A stretch of 64,000 nt of DNA, taken from contig NZ_NFZV01000016.1 in the NCBI RefSeq assembly GCF_003399765.1, forward strand, positions 48,707 through 112,706, read 5' to 3'. The stretch comes from Alkalilimnicola ehrlichii (GTDB lineage Bacteria; Pseudomonadota; Gammaproteobacteria; Nitrococcales; AK92). This document shows, in pieces, positions 26,063 to 35,041 of the stretch (position 1 is the stretch's first letter; every line of letters starts with the position of its first letter). Made by a program: the position numbers and the translations under genes. Below the pieces are notes generated by a model. It saw nothing but the letters and a program-made list of their open reading frames with translations. It had not been told where the DNA came from and searched no databases.

Positions 26063-26938
26063 TTATTCCTGAGCTTCCTTTCGCAAGCGCTCCAGCTCCT
26101 GCTCGCACAGCGCTTTCGTTACGTCCAGCAGACGCTGCACTTTGGGGGCTAGGTAATCGAGGTCTTCTTGAGTAACGTTGAAATCCAGGTGGTAGCGGGC
26201 GGCAATGTAAGCATTGTCGAGTAGCTGGAACATATCCCGCTCTAGCTGCGTGGTGCGCGGGAAGATCTCTTCAAACACCGGGCCGTATTTACGTGCGCTG
26301 AGGGCAAGGTAGTCCAGCAAGTGCTCGTTGGGGCAGTACAAGGTATGGACCAGGTGAATGCACTTGTAAGCGGACTCGGTAGCTTGGTTAAGTAAAAAGG
26401 ACGCGTGGCGGAAATCACCTTCGGTTACGTAGAACTCATAGCCACGGAAAAACTTCTTGCCGGACCCATACCAGTTATCGAAATACTCCCGCGCGATCCG
26501 CAGTCGATCCTTAACGGGTAAGTCTTTCGGTTCGGTCAGCGGGCCGATGTTGCTGCCCAACAGCACGCGCCCCTCGCGCTTGATGTCGAGGAAGAAATAC
26601 CGGCCTTCCCGCAAGCTTTGGTTCACGTGACTGAGGCGATGAACAATGGGCCGGACGGACGCTGAGAAGTTGTGCGCGTTGCAAAACTCATAGAGTTGCC
26701 GCCCCAGTTCTGCATCCGATTCCGTGGTGCTATCCGGTACCACGACCAAAATATCGTAATCCGAGGCGTGTCCCGACCACCGCTGCGGGGCTAGGTCTTT
26801 CTCTTCCTTGTAGTCCCCTCGGGCATAGCTGCCGTAGAGAATCACTAGTTCCGGCTGCACGGCCTTGTCAATTAGGCCGGCGATCTGCTCTAGTTCCTGC
26901 TGTTTCTCGGCCGGCAAGTGGCTTAGCGACGTGCGCAT
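26063..26938 (-). CDS. Fused nucleotidyltransferase-HEPN protein (copy B, intact)
   Basis: This is a 291-residue protein. The N-terminal minimal nucleotidyltransferase domain (residues 10-110) has VILYGSYARGDYKEE and HASDYDILVVV, the GSxxRG and DxD catalytic motifs. The C-terminal part (about 155-285) is a HEPN-type helical bundle: FRHASFLLNQATESAYKCIHLV and FQLLDNAYIAARY. MNT and HEPN domains usually form two-gene toxin-antitoxin pairs in which the MNT enzyme adenylylates the HEPN RNase; here both are in one chain. Partial copies lie at 19413 and 21670, and a diverged homologue at 35042. The ATG at 26938 is preferred to 26977. Confidence 0.8.
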   Translation of the reverse strand: MRTSLSHLPAEKQQELEQIAGLIDKAVQPELVILYGSYARGDYKEEKDLAPQRWSGHASDYDILVVVPDSTTESDAELGRQLYEFCNAHNFSASVRPIVHRLSHVNQSLREGRYFFLDIKREGRVLLGSNIGPLTEPKDLPVKDRLRIAREYFDNWYGSGKKFFRGYEFYVTEGDFRHASFLLNQATESAYKCIHLVHTLYCPNEHLLDYLALSARKYGPVFEEIFPRTTQLERDMFQLLDNAYIAARYHLDFNVTQEDLDYLAPKVQRLLDVTKALCEQELERLRKEAQE

Positions 26939-27311
26939 ATCCTTATGGCCCAAGCGGTTATATTCCAGCGGCGGCATACCCTCGCCCTCTTCCTTTTTCG
27001 TGGTATGGGGGAAGCATTATGTAATAGTGCCATAGGCAAGGGGAGAGGCACAGACCGCAAGCGGAAGGAAGCAAACTGTAAGGCTTTGCTTCCGTTCGAC
27101 GCCTTAGTGGCCATTAGTTGAAGAGACCGCGCATCATGACGGATAAATTGAGCACTTAAGCACTGAAAGCAGATAACACTCCGCTCCAGCTGATTTCCGG
27201 CGGGAGGAACGGGGTCTGAACAGTCAAGTTGGCGACCCAAAGCAGATGTTGTCCACCAGAAGGTTCTACGGTTCGGCAACCGATTGAATTCGAAGGCATA
27301 GGACTTGCGAA
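26939..27311. other. Gene-free stretch with one hairpin
   Basis: No supported gene is seen. Bases 27067-27093 form a hairpin (GGAAGCAAA / TTTGCTTCC, 9-base loop) without a T tract. The promoter of the downstream EamA gene should lie near 27250-27300, but I cannot place it. Confidence 0.5.
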
Positions 27312-28229
27312 ATGGTACAGCACTCGTCGCCCCCGAGGGGGTTACGTTCAGCAGGAAGCACGGCGGGCTTGGGTACGGTGTTCGTGGTGCTGGCGGCACT
27401 CTGCTGGGGGCTATCGGGCGGGATCGGCGGGATTCTTACGGCCGAGGGTTGGAGCCCGGTTGTGGTCTCGTTCTACCGGGGCGCGATCGGGCTGTTGTTC
27501 GTTCTCCTCTGGCTAGCGTTGCGCCCAGGCGGCAGCGGATTGGCAAGTAGCCGGTTATGGTTCTGGTCAGTGATCGCCGGGGTGGGCGTAGCTGGCAACT
27601 TCTCCTTCTATTTCTTGAGCATCGCGGAGGGCAGTGTCGCGGTTGCGGCGACCCTGATGTACTCCGCGCCGGTGTTCGTCTATCTCGTCTCCTTCGCGTT
27701 CAGGCTCGAAAAACCCACGCTATTCAAATGGGCCGCGATCGCAACGGTGATGCTTGGCGTCGTATTGCTGACGGGTATTTACGAGATTGGAGCGGGCGAC
27801 GTCACGCCCATCGCTGCCGGAGCCGGGCTGCTTTCCGGACTGTCCTATGCGGTATTCATTTTCGGCTTCAAGTATGCAGCACCGCACGGCAGCCCCCAGG
27901 CGATTCTCGCGATAGCGTTCGCGGTACTCGTTGGCATACTTGTCTGGTTGGGCGATGCCGAGCAGACGGTGGCGGCGTTGGGCACGCCGAGTTGGCCGCT
28001 GTTCGTGGTGTTGGGAGTACTTGGCGCCGGATTATCCTTTATTTTCTACATCGTCGGCCTCAACCGTACCGCACCCGCCGTAGCGTCAATTGTGGCGATG
28101 GTCGAACCGGTAAGCGCTTCGCTCTTCGGCGTGGTGGTTTTAAACGAAAGCCTGACCGCAGTACAGATTTGCGGTATGGGACTGATTTTGGTGACGGTTA
28201 CAGCGCTGAGCGTATATTCGAGCGATTAG
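27312..28229 (+). CDS. EamA-family (DMT superfamily) transporter
   Basis: This 305-residue protein has about ten transmembrane segments in two EamA repeats. The first starts GTVFVVLAALCWGLSGGIGG and includes VSFYRGAIGLLFVLLW. The second starts GAGLLSGLSYAVFIFGFKYA and ends with SIVAMVEPVSASLFGVVVLNE, the conserved late motif. It is likely an exporter of small molecules. The first 20 residues look non-membrane, and the true start may be internal. It stands as a single gene after an accessory boundary. Confidence 0.88.
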   Translation: MVQHSSPPRGLRSAGSTAGLGTVFVVLAALCWGLSGGIGGILTAEGWSPVVVSFYRGAIGLLFVLLWLALRPGGSGLASSRLWFWSVIAGVGVAGNFSFYFLSIAEGSVAVAATLMYSAPVFVYLVSFAFRLEKPTLFKWAAIATVMLGVVLLTGIYEIGAGDVTPIAAGAGLLSGLSYAVFIFGFKYAAPHGSPQAILAIAFAVLVGILVWLGDAEQTVAALGTPSWPLFVVLGVLGAGLSFIFYIVGLNRTAPAVASIVAMVEPVSASLFGVVVLNESLTAVQICGMGLILVTVTALSVYSSD

Positions 28230-28317
28230 AACGAGACTCATACGACCAGAGAGCACGAACGGCCTATATACTTAGGCCCTGCTAGTTAAACGTCTACTCA
28301 ATCTCTACGGGGAGTTC

Positions 28318-28851
28318 ATGAGGCGAATTTTTGGCGACGTTGACCTGACCGCTTTCTGGAATGAAAGCGAGTACTACGCTCGCGAGTACACCGACGATCC
28401 GCTCACTCCCGAGAAGATCAGTTTGGTCGAAGCAGCGCTTGGCTACAAACTTCCGGCGGCTTATATCGAACTGATGAGCAACCGCAATGGCGGAGCGCCG
28501 GTAAAGAACTGCCATCGCACGGCCCACCGCACCTCCTGGGCCTCCGATCATGTCGCCGTTACTGGATTCCTATCGATAGGCGCCGCCAAAAGGTACTCGC
28601 TCTGCGGTTCGTTTGGCAACCCGTCCATCATCGAGGAATTGGGGTACCCACCCATTGGCATTTACTTCGCGGACTGCCCGTCGGCGGGACACGACATGCT
28701 CTGTCTGGATTACAGCTCTTGCGGCCCAGAGGGCGAACCCCGCGTCGTACATGTCGATCAAGAATGGGATTATGCTGTTACTCATGTCGCCGCAAGCTTC
28801 GAAGCTTTCGTACGCGGTCTCGAAACAGCAGATGGCTTCCCTTTGGATTAG
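28318..28851 (+). CDS. SMI1/KNR4 (SUKH) family protein
   Basis: The 177-residue protein has the SUKH opening DDPLTPEKISLVEAALGYKLPAAYIELMSNRNGG. The centre GNPSIIEELGYPPIGIYFADCP and LCLDYSSCGPEGEP follows the usual course, with a final VAASFEAFVRGL helix. SUKH proteins commonly serve as immunity proteins for contact-dependent or polymorphic toxins. No toxin gene is next to it, so it may be an orphan immunity gene. GGGGAGTTC provides the ribosome binding site. Confidence 0.8.
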   Translation: MRRIFGDVDLTAFWNESEYYAREYTDDPLTPEKISLVEAALGYKLPAAYIELMSNRNGGAPVKNCHRTAHRTSWASDHVAVTGFLSIGAAKRYSLCGSFGNPSIIEELGYPPIGIYFADCPSAGHDMLCLDYSSCGPEGEPRVVHVDQEWDYAVTHVAASFEAFVRGLETADGFPLD

Positions 28852-28899
28852 GGCTGGATGACAGCTGAAGGTTATGCCAAGTACTGAGAGCTACTCCGC

Positions 28900-29499
28900 A
28901 TGAGAAGGATGGAAGCGTTAACGCAAGCTATGGCTGAAGACCTTTCCAGCATCCTGCTTGCCAATGGCGTAATCGCTGCGTTGCTCCCTGACGTAGTTCC
29001 GCTCTTTCGCCAAGCTCGCATTACCTCGGGTTCGGTAACGTTATCTCCAGGCGAGCGCTGGCACGAACTGATGGTGATCCGTCAAGGCATTTTCAGGCTG
29101 TACTACTTGAACTCCGCAGGCAAGGAATCCAATAAGGGGTTTTTCAGCGAAGGACAAATTCTTGCTCCAATGACTCGATCGGCCATTGAGGAACCCTCGC
29201 TCTTCTTCGTTGAAGCGCTGACCGATGTTGAAGTCTATAGATGCTGTTATGACCAACTGGCTGCGCTTCTGAATCAGCATCCTGACGGCAACGACTTTTT
29301 CCACCGTCTGGCCGAAGGCCTGCTAGAAGACAAAATTCGACGCGAAGTCATGTTTCTTCAGTTAGATGCGAAGGGCCGATATGAGCGGTTCGTAGCCGAT
29401 TTTCCCGATCTTCACGAGCGAGTACCGCTCCGCCACTTGGCCTCTTACCTTGGCATGACGGATGTAACCCTGTCTCGAATCCGGCACGCGAAAGGCTGA
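28900..29499 (+). CDS. Crp/Fnr-family transcription regulator
   Basis: This 199-residue protein has an N-terminal cyclic-nucleotide-binding-like beta barrel (ITSGSVTLSPGERWHELMVI, FRLYYLNSAGKESNKGFFSEGQI). A long helix follows, then a C-terminal helix-turn-helix (VPLRHLASYLGMTDVTLSRIR). No cysteine cluster for iron-sulphur binding is seen, so the ligand is unknown. It directly precedes the secreted hydrolase gene and may regulate it. The protein ends immediately after the recognition helix, as in short CRP-like regulators. Confidence 0.85.
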   Translation: MRRMEALTQAMAEDLSSILLANGVIAALLPDVVPLFRQARITSGSVTLSPGERWHELMVIRQGIFRLYYLNSAGKESNKGFFSEGQILAPMTRSAIEEPSLFFVEALTDVEVYRCCYDQLAALLNQHPDGNDFFHRLAEGLLEDKIRREVMFLQLDAKGRYERFVADFPDLHERVPLRHLASYLGMTDVTLSRIRHAKG

Positions 29500-29578
29500 C
29501 TTATCAAATGTTAAGGTGCCAACCATATGTCTCTATGGAGAATGCTCCTGCCAACCTCATGAATCAGGAGCTTTACCA

Positions 29579-30250
29579 ATGGCATTTCAACGTATTGTCC
29601 AAGTACTTATGGCGGGGGTGGCGCTCTCAACTTCCGCTTTGTACGCCGAACCTGTTGAACAATCCAAGTCAGCTTTAGTGATGATTGAGTATCAGAACGA
29701 ATGGGTTTCGGAAGAAGGCAACCTGCGAAACCTTCTCGTTGAGGACGAGGAGCGTTTCAAGTCAGCCATCCATAGCTCGAAATCTTTATTGGCGGCCGCT
29801 CGAAAACAGGGAATAGCAACCATTCACGTGACGCTAAAACCTGATACCCATTACCGTATTTTTGGCGATGCGGCCTTTGGCCTCAGAGCCGCAATACCTG
29901 CCGCCAATACCTGGCAAGATGATATGCAGGCTATCCATGCCGATTTCGCGCCGCTTCCAAATGAGCATGTTATAACGGAGAGGACGGGGGCTTCAGGATT
30001 CGCTGGCAGCAACCTGGATAGCTTTCTCCGGAATAACGGGATCGATACTTTGTTTTTGGCTGGGTTTGCGACTCACGTGTGTGTGGAATCGACGCTGAGG
30101 GAAGCCCACGATAGAGGTTATCGGACCTTCGTGGTCACTGACGCCACTGCCGCCTTCACCGCGGCGCAGCAAATCTATTTTGAAAATGAGGTGCTTCACC
30201 ATTTTGGCCGCGGGATTAGCGCGAAGCAATTTGGAGAAGTGTTCGAATAA
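29579..30250 (+). CDS. Secreted isochorismatase-like cysteine hydrolase
   Basis: This is a 223-residue protein with an N-terminal signal peptide (MAFQRIVQVLMAGVALSTSA, probable cleavage after LYA). The isochorismatase fold is visible: SALVMIEYQNEW for the first strand, IHVTLKPDTHYR with the catalytic lysine, and LAGFATHVCVESTLREAHDRGY with the nucleophilic cysteine. The usual first-strand catalytic aspartate (IDxQ) is glutamate here (IEYQNEW). Periplasmic export is unusual for the family. AGGAG lies 8 bases before the ATG; an upstream in-frame start at 29516 is not preferred. Confidence 0.82.
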   Translation: MAFQRIVQVLMAGVALSTSALYAEPVEQSKSALVMIEYQNEWVSEEGNLRNLLVEDEERFKSAIHSSKSLLAAARKQGIATIHVTLKPDTHYRIFGDAAFGLRAAIPAANTWQDDMQAIHADFAPLPNEHVITERTGASGFAGSNLDSFLRNNGIDTLFLAGFATHVCVESTLREAHDRGYRTFVVTDATAAFTAAQQIYFENEVLHHFGRGISAKQFGEVFE

Positions 30251-30365
30251 TAGCGGTGACAGCATTATAGGGTCGCGTGTCCAAATGTGCCGGCTAGCAT
30301 GGGTTCCACATATGGACACCGGCCGCATAGCTTTACGGTATCTCCCGGGTAGCAATAGTGCGCGC

Positions 30366-31321
30366 TCAGCTCTTCGCTGCCCTGATGGCTTCGGCTTCGG
30401 CACCGCCTCGGTTCGAACCGCTGCGATTAGATAGTCGACAAACGCTCGAACCCGCGCCGACAGATGTCGGTTCTGCGGGTAGAGCACGTAGAATGGGCGC
30501 GACCGCCCTCCTGCTCGCTGCATGACTTCAATCAACCGCCCCTGCCGGGTCGCTTCTGCGGTCACGAAATGGTAAATCTGGAACAGCCCTCCGCCGGCAA
30601 TCGCCCATCCGACACCGGCCAGGACGTCTTCGTGCACGCGTTGCCTGCTCTGGAAGCTAAAGTCGATGTCATCGCCATTGGCACCACGAAAGATCCATGG
30701 CATGGGGCGGCCTGTGCTGGGCATGACGAACTGGATCAAATCGTGCTGGCGTAGATCTTCCAGTGTCTGCGGCCGGCCTTTGCTCTTCAGATAGGCGGGC
30801 GCGCCAAAAACGCCTACGCTTGCATCTTCGAGTTTGCGTGCGACAAGCCGCGAATCGCGTGGCTCGCCCAGGCGTATAGCTAGATCGTAACCGTCTTCTA
30901 CAAAATCGATATTACGATTGGAGACGTTGAGCTCGATCTCAACGCCAGGGTATGCCGACCTGAACCCAGGCAGCAGCGGTACTAAGCGGTGATGCCCGTA
31001 AACGGTGCCCACGCTTACTCGCAGTAGACCTTTCGGCTGACTCTGCTGCCCGGTGATAGCGCGCTCGGCTTCGGCGATCTGGTCAAGCGCCTGCTGACAC
31101 TGCGCGCGGTAGAGTTCGCCGTCGCTCGTGAGCCGAACACTGCGCGTTGTACGATTAAAAAGCCTCACGCCCAATCGAGATTCAAGTCTGCCGATGGAGC
31201 GGCTGACCGAGGCAGGTGTCACGCCAAGCGCCTCGGCAGCCGCCGTGAAGCTGCCTAGCTCGGCTGCTTTGCAAAAGAGCTCGATACTGCCGAGCTGAAC
31301 GGTGTCGAACGCACGCGCCAC
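30366..31321 (-). CDS. LysR-family transcription regulator (probable 3' frameshift)
   Basis: The GTG-started protein opens with the LysR helix-turn-helix: IELFCKAAELGSFTAAAEAL and VTPASVSRSIGRLESRLGVR. A periplasmic-binding-like sensor domain follows (LRVSVGTVYGHHRLVPLLPG, YDLAIRLGEPRDSRLVARKL). In the given frame the protein runs to 442 residues, down to 29993 across the convergent hydrolase gene. Restoring one base near 30401-30407 gives the ending AEAEAIRAAKS and a stop at 30366, about 318 residues, normal for LysR. I use that end, less certainly than the gene itself. Confidence 0.8.
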
Positions 31322-31457
31322 TTATTCCCTCGTGTAATCAAAGAAGTTCACTTATGTCAGTTTACCCGCTCCCGATGAATCAATAAATTACTCTTGCGAC
31401 GCGGCACAGTACATTGCCGCCTAAACAATCGCTTGCAATCCACCAGGAAAAAAGAAG

Positions 31458-31673
31458 ATGAGAAAGCTGATCCGGGGTCTTTTGGTTTCATTTATATTGG
31501 CGACTTCAACTGCGGCTGGTGCGACTCCCAAGGCTGAAGTCCTCGTCCTGCTCTCCGGCGAGACGGCCCTGCCTCTAAAAGACGGGCAGGCTTCCCGATT
31601 CCCGGCCCTGACTGAAGTGGAAAGGGCTGCTACAACTAAAGCGGATACCTCGCCATTTATTCGTCTGAGTTAA
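31458..31673 (+). pseudogene. Truncated DJ-1/PfpI-type protein with signal peptide
   Basis: A 71-codon frame has a signal peptide (MRKLIRGLLVSFILATSTAAG). It is followed by KAEVLVLLSGETALPLKDGQ, the first strand and loop of secreted DJ-1/PfpI-like proteins. It then turns into sequence unlike the family. The remaining three quarters of the domain are absent. A complete but different DJ-1 gene follows 98 bases downstream. Confidence 0.5.
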
Positions 31674-31770
31674 CGATTAACTTGCGCGAGGAGGCCTTGT
31701 TACCCAACAACCAACTCGTTGGCTGCCAATCTACGCGCTCAAAAGCGCAACATTACCGGGAGAACTCGAC

Positions 31771-32472
31771 ATGACTCCGAATATTCTGATGATCGTAACC
31801 TCCAACTCCCGCATGGGCGAAACCGGCAACCCGACTGGCCTGTGGGCCGAAGAGCTGGCCGCGCCCTATTACGCGCTGGTCGATGCCGGTGCGAAAGTCA
31901 CCTTGGCCTCCACCGCCGGCGGACCCGCGCCGGTCGATCCGGGGAGCATCAAACCGAAAGGGGAAAACGACCCGGTCGTCGAACGTTTTCTGGAGGACAC
32001 CGTATTACAGGCCCTGGTTGCCGACACCTCTAAAGCTTCGGACTTCGATGGTGCTCAATTCGATGCTGTGTTCTTCCCGGGTGGCCACGGCACGATGTGG
32101 GATCTACCCGTCGACGCGGGGGTAACGGCCGCCGTCGAGCGCGCCTTCGCCGCCAACAAGCTGATCGCCTCGGTCTGCCATGGTGCCGCCGGTCTGGTCA
32201 CGGCAAAACGCCCCGACGGTCGGCCTATCGTCCAAGACCTGCGCGTGAATGCGTTCACCAATGCCGAAGAAGTAGCAGTGGGCCTGGAGAACGTGGTGCC
32301 CTTCATGCTGGAAACTCGCCTGCGCGAGCTCGGCGGCCAGTTCGAGGGAGCTGCCAACTGGCAGGCGTTTGCCATTCATGACGGCCCGTTGATCACCGGG
32401 CAAAACCCACAGTCTTCGCACCTAGTCGCCGAATTGCTGCTGAAGGCACTGGGCACGGACTCGAACGCATGA
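31771..32472 (+). CDS. DJ-1/PfpI family (type 1 glutamine amidotransferase-like) protein
   Basis: This is a 233-residue protein. The nucleophile elbow IASVCHGAAGLV carries the cysteine. FDAVFFPGGHGTMWDLP and the upstream GETGNPTGLWAEELAAPYYAL match the Hsp31/DJ-1 class with glyoxalase III or chaperone-like activity. LWAEE supplies the conserved glutamate, and the cysteine-histidine pair follows. No signal peptide is present, so it should be cytoplasmic. AGAACTCGAC precedes the ATG as a weak ribosome binding site. Confidence 0.87.
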   Translation: MTPNILMIVTSNSRMGETGNPTGLWAEELAAPYYALVDAGAKVTLASTAGGPAPVDPGSIKPKGENDPVVERFLEDTVLQALVADTSKASDFDGAQFDAVFFPGGHGTMWDLPVDAGVTAAVERAFAANKLIASVCHGAAGLVTAKRPDGRPIVQDLRVNAFTNAEEVAVGLENVVPFMLETRLRELGGQFEGAANWQAFAIHDGPLITGQNPQSSHLVAELLLKALGTDSNA

Positions 32473-32634
32473 TTTCCTGAGCCTGTAGCGATATGCTAAT
32501 TCGCTATGCATGTGCACCCGTGCCCCCTTCAAGCGAGCCGAGGTTAGACTAGCGAATGGGTATCCCTTCCTGCTTGCGCCGCCTTCGCGGCCAAAGACCG
32601 GGGTCGTCCGCCCTCGTTGTAAGGAGCTGACGGC

Positions 32635-33296
32635 ATGACCCTAGACGGCATTCTCTCGCTTGTGCCTGAGTATGTGCAGGTGGTTACCGAGCGGCTGGCA
32701 GTAGCGATCTTCGCAATCACCGGCGCCCCAGGAAATTAATCAGCGTCTCCCTAGTGGCCGCGCGCAAGGAGATGGACCCGATCGGCTTCGTTTTTCTGGG
32801 CACCGTCACGGGCATTGGCGGCGGCACTTTCCGCGATTTGGTGCTCGGCGCCCCGGTGTTCTGGACCCAAGAAACGGCCTATCTGTGGACCTGCATCGGC
32901 GCGTCGCTAGTAACCTTCTGGGCGGCGCGGCTACTGGCCAGCCGCCTACGCGCCCTGCTGTGGTTGGATGCCGTCGGGCTTGCTATGTTTGCCGTGGGCG
33001 GCACGCAAAAGGCCGCGCTCCTGGGCGCGCCGGCCGTTGTCTGTGTGTTAATGGGAGTGATGACAGCCACCGTCGGCGGCTTGCTGCGCGACATCATGGC
33101 GGGCAGTAAGCCGCTACTGTTCCACCGCGAGATTTACGCTACCGCCGCTATCGCCGGCGCGGCGACCTATCTGGGGCTACGCCATGCAGGCCTGGATGAG
33201 ATTGTCGCTGCGCTGGCCGGCTTTGCCGCCGCCTTCGGCGTGCGCGCTTGCGCCATCGCCTTCGGCTTGTCGATGCCGAACTACAAGCAAAGCTAA
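32635..33296 (+). CDS. TRIC/UPF0126 family cation channel-like protein (frame broken near 32726)
   Basis: The 5' part reads RLAVAIFAITGAP, and the main part VAARKEMDPIGFVFLGTVTG, GIGGGTFRDLVLGAPVFW, then MGVMTATVGGLLRDIMAG. The duplicated GIGGGTxRDLxLG / TVGGLLRDI motif and six to seven hydrophobic segments identify the bacterial TRIC (YicG-like) family. The two parts are in different frames. About 23 bases between GGCGCC and CTAGTGGCC look inserted relative to the family. Restoring one base in CCCC (32726-32729) opens the frame as APRKLISVSLVAARKE, leaving an eight-residue insertion. It may be a real mutation. Confidence 0.75.
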
Positions 33297-33348
33297 TCCT
33301 GAAGGCGAAGAGCGACGGAATCGTTTGCTGTCCGCCCTCCGGCTCTGG

Positions 33349-33765
33349 TCAGTGCGTAGTGGCGAGCTGTGCGGCAATGCTGCTCAGGTCATAGTAGCGA
33401 CGCTCCTCGGCAATCCTGTCGCCGTCGAGCCGGCCGAACAAACCGATGCTCATAGCCACCCGCTTGCCGCTAGGGGCAAGTTCGCCGTCAGGCGTGATGA
33501 GCGGCCCCTTGTGCGTGCCGGTCATAGCGATCTCGCAGGCGTAGCGGTCGCCCTCCTCCAGTATCGCTCGCATTTCCACCTCCAGATCCGGGAAGGTGCG
33601 GAGCCAAGCGGCTAAGTCGTCGCGGATAGCTTCGCGGCCCCGGAGGGGTTCGGAGTACATGGGATCATGGACGACGGCATCCTCGGTATAGCGATCTGTC
33701 ATATCGGCAAGGCTATGCCGTTTGAGCGCCTCGACTTCCTGGCGCACGACGTCTGTGGTGGACAT
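33349..33765 (-). CDS. SnoaL-like (NTF2 fold) protein
   Basis: This is a 138-residue protein starting MSTTDVVRQEVEALKRHSLAD. The NTF2-like pattern is clear: MTDRYTEDAVVHDPMYSEPLRGREAIRDDL near the start, then FPDLEVEMRAILEEGDRYACE, and GLFGRLDGDRIAEERRYYD near the end. These small cone-shaped domains are enzymes or ligand binders; the function is open. The first ATG in frame (33786) is seven codons upstream; I prefer 33765 by the family start. It is convergent with the TRIC gene. Confidence 0.8.
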   Translation of the reverse strand: MSTTDVVRQEVEALKRHSLADMTDRYTEDAVVHDPMYSEPLRGREAIRDDLAAWLRTFPDLEVEMRAILEEGDRYACEIAMTGTHKGPLITPDGELAPSGKRVAMSIGLFGRLDGDRIAEERRYYDLSSIAAQLATTH

Positions 33766-33873
33766 GTTCGGCCTCCGTGTCTGCATGTACGCCCGCGCCG
33801 GTTGGCCACGGACAGGTTCTCAGTGCGGACGGCCATGCATCACGGCAAGCGAGGAAGCCGAAGCGATAGCCGT

Positions 33874-34728
33874 TTATTGGAATCGCTCAAGGTGATCCGC
33901 CACAAACCTCTCGAACGGGATCGGAGGATGCCCGGTCACCGTCTCGACGCCCAAGGCTAAGCCACGTCCGCTCCCCTCCCGGTATGCTTGGAATAGATCA
34001 ATCAGGGCACTTGCATAAAAGTCCGGCACTCCTGCCGAGGTCATCGCCTTGAAAGCGGCTGCATCAGGAACAGGAACGTAGCTGACGGGTTTCCCGAGGG
34101 CATGAGAAAGGATCGCGGCCGCCTCAGCATAGCTTATCGCCGCGGGTCCGGAGAGTTCATAGGCCATTCCATCGTGGCCGGGGGTCGTCAGAACCCGTGC
34201 GGCAACCCGCGCGACGTCTCTGGCGTCGACATGACTGATGCGTGCGTCCGCGGCAGGTTGATAGATGACGCCGTGCTCCTTAATGGTGGCCGCATCGTGA
34301 ATGAAGTTTTGCATGTAGCCGTTAGGACGGAGAAACGTCCACCCGAGGCCGGACTCTTCGATCGCGCGTTCCACCGCGCGATGCATGGATGCGATCTGAT
34401 ACTGCTCGAGCGGCGCGCCCCACGCCGACAGCTTGACGACTCGCCTGACGTTGGCGGCGCGAGCGGCATGCAGCAGGTTCAGCTCCCGTTCGCCCTGTCC
34501 GCGAACGCCGGTGCCGAGCAAAAAGACCGTGTGGATGCCGTCGAGCGCCGGCGGCAACGTGTCGGGTACAGCGAAGTCTATCGCCACGCTGTCGATGCCG
34601 GCACGATGGGCCGCTTCGGCTTTCTCCGGCGAATGATAAGCGGCGCGAAAGGTACACCCGTCCGCCCGCAGGAGTTCGGTCAAGATGCTCCCGATCGTGC
34701 CACCCGCTCCCGTGATGAGTATGGACAT
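33874..34728 (-). CDS. NmrA-like NAD(P)-binding protein (atypical SDR)
   Basis: This 284-residue protein opens with MSILITGAGGTIGSILTELL, the Rossmann glycine motif GxxGxxG. Atypical-SDR features follow: VFLLGTGVRGQGERELNLLHAA, RRVVKLSAWGAP, FLRPNGYMQNF, and HVDARDVARVAARVL. The family includes quinone or flavin-linked reductases and redox sensors. The upstream 300 bases hold only a possible AraC remnant. Substrate unknown. Confidence 0.85.
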   Translation of the reverse strand: MSILITGAGGTIGSILTELLRADGCTFRAAYHSPEKAEAAHRAGIDSVAIDFAVPDTLPPALDGIHTVFLLGTGVRGQGERELNLLHAARAANVRRVVKLSAWGAPLEQYQIASMHRAVERAIEESGLGWTFLRPNGYMQNFIHDAATIKEHGVIYQPAADARISHVDARDVARVAARVLTTPGHDGMAYELSGPAAISYAEAAAILSHALGKPVSYVPVPDAAAFKAMTSAGVPDFYASALIDLFQAYREGSGRGLALGVETVTGHPPIPFERFVADHLERFQ

Positions 34729-35041
34729 AAGGCCTCCAGTAAAATCGACGCTTCAACGTCGTGACGCTTGGCGTCATAAGCCTGGACAGTTTTTCGCGGC
34801 CGAACCATATCTAAACGTGCGAATTTCTGACCCAATCGTCCGAGCGATGGATTTACTCAGCGGTCTTCTATCCGATTTGCGCCTCCGCGAGAAGGCGAGC
34901 GCAACGATGCTCTTGAGCTCCCTAATTCTTGTTTGTCAACGAATAGCCGTATCGGCCAATGCTTAACCCACTATTATTTCCTTAAGATCTTCAATCTGTA
35001 AGAATCGAGGCTTGTTCTTATCGAGAGACCCGCTGGACATC
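34729..35041 (+). pseudogene. Gene-free stretch with possible 5' remnant of an AraC-family regulator
   Basis: From the ATG at 34849 the plus strand reads MDLLSGLLSDLRLREKA. This resembles the first residues of cupin-type AraC regulators that often sit divergent to NmrA/SDR genes. The similarity ends after about 15 codons, and the frame stops at 34966. The rest of the interval should hold the NmrA promoter and the start of the nucleotidyltransferase gene, but I see nothing definite. Confidence 0.3.
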
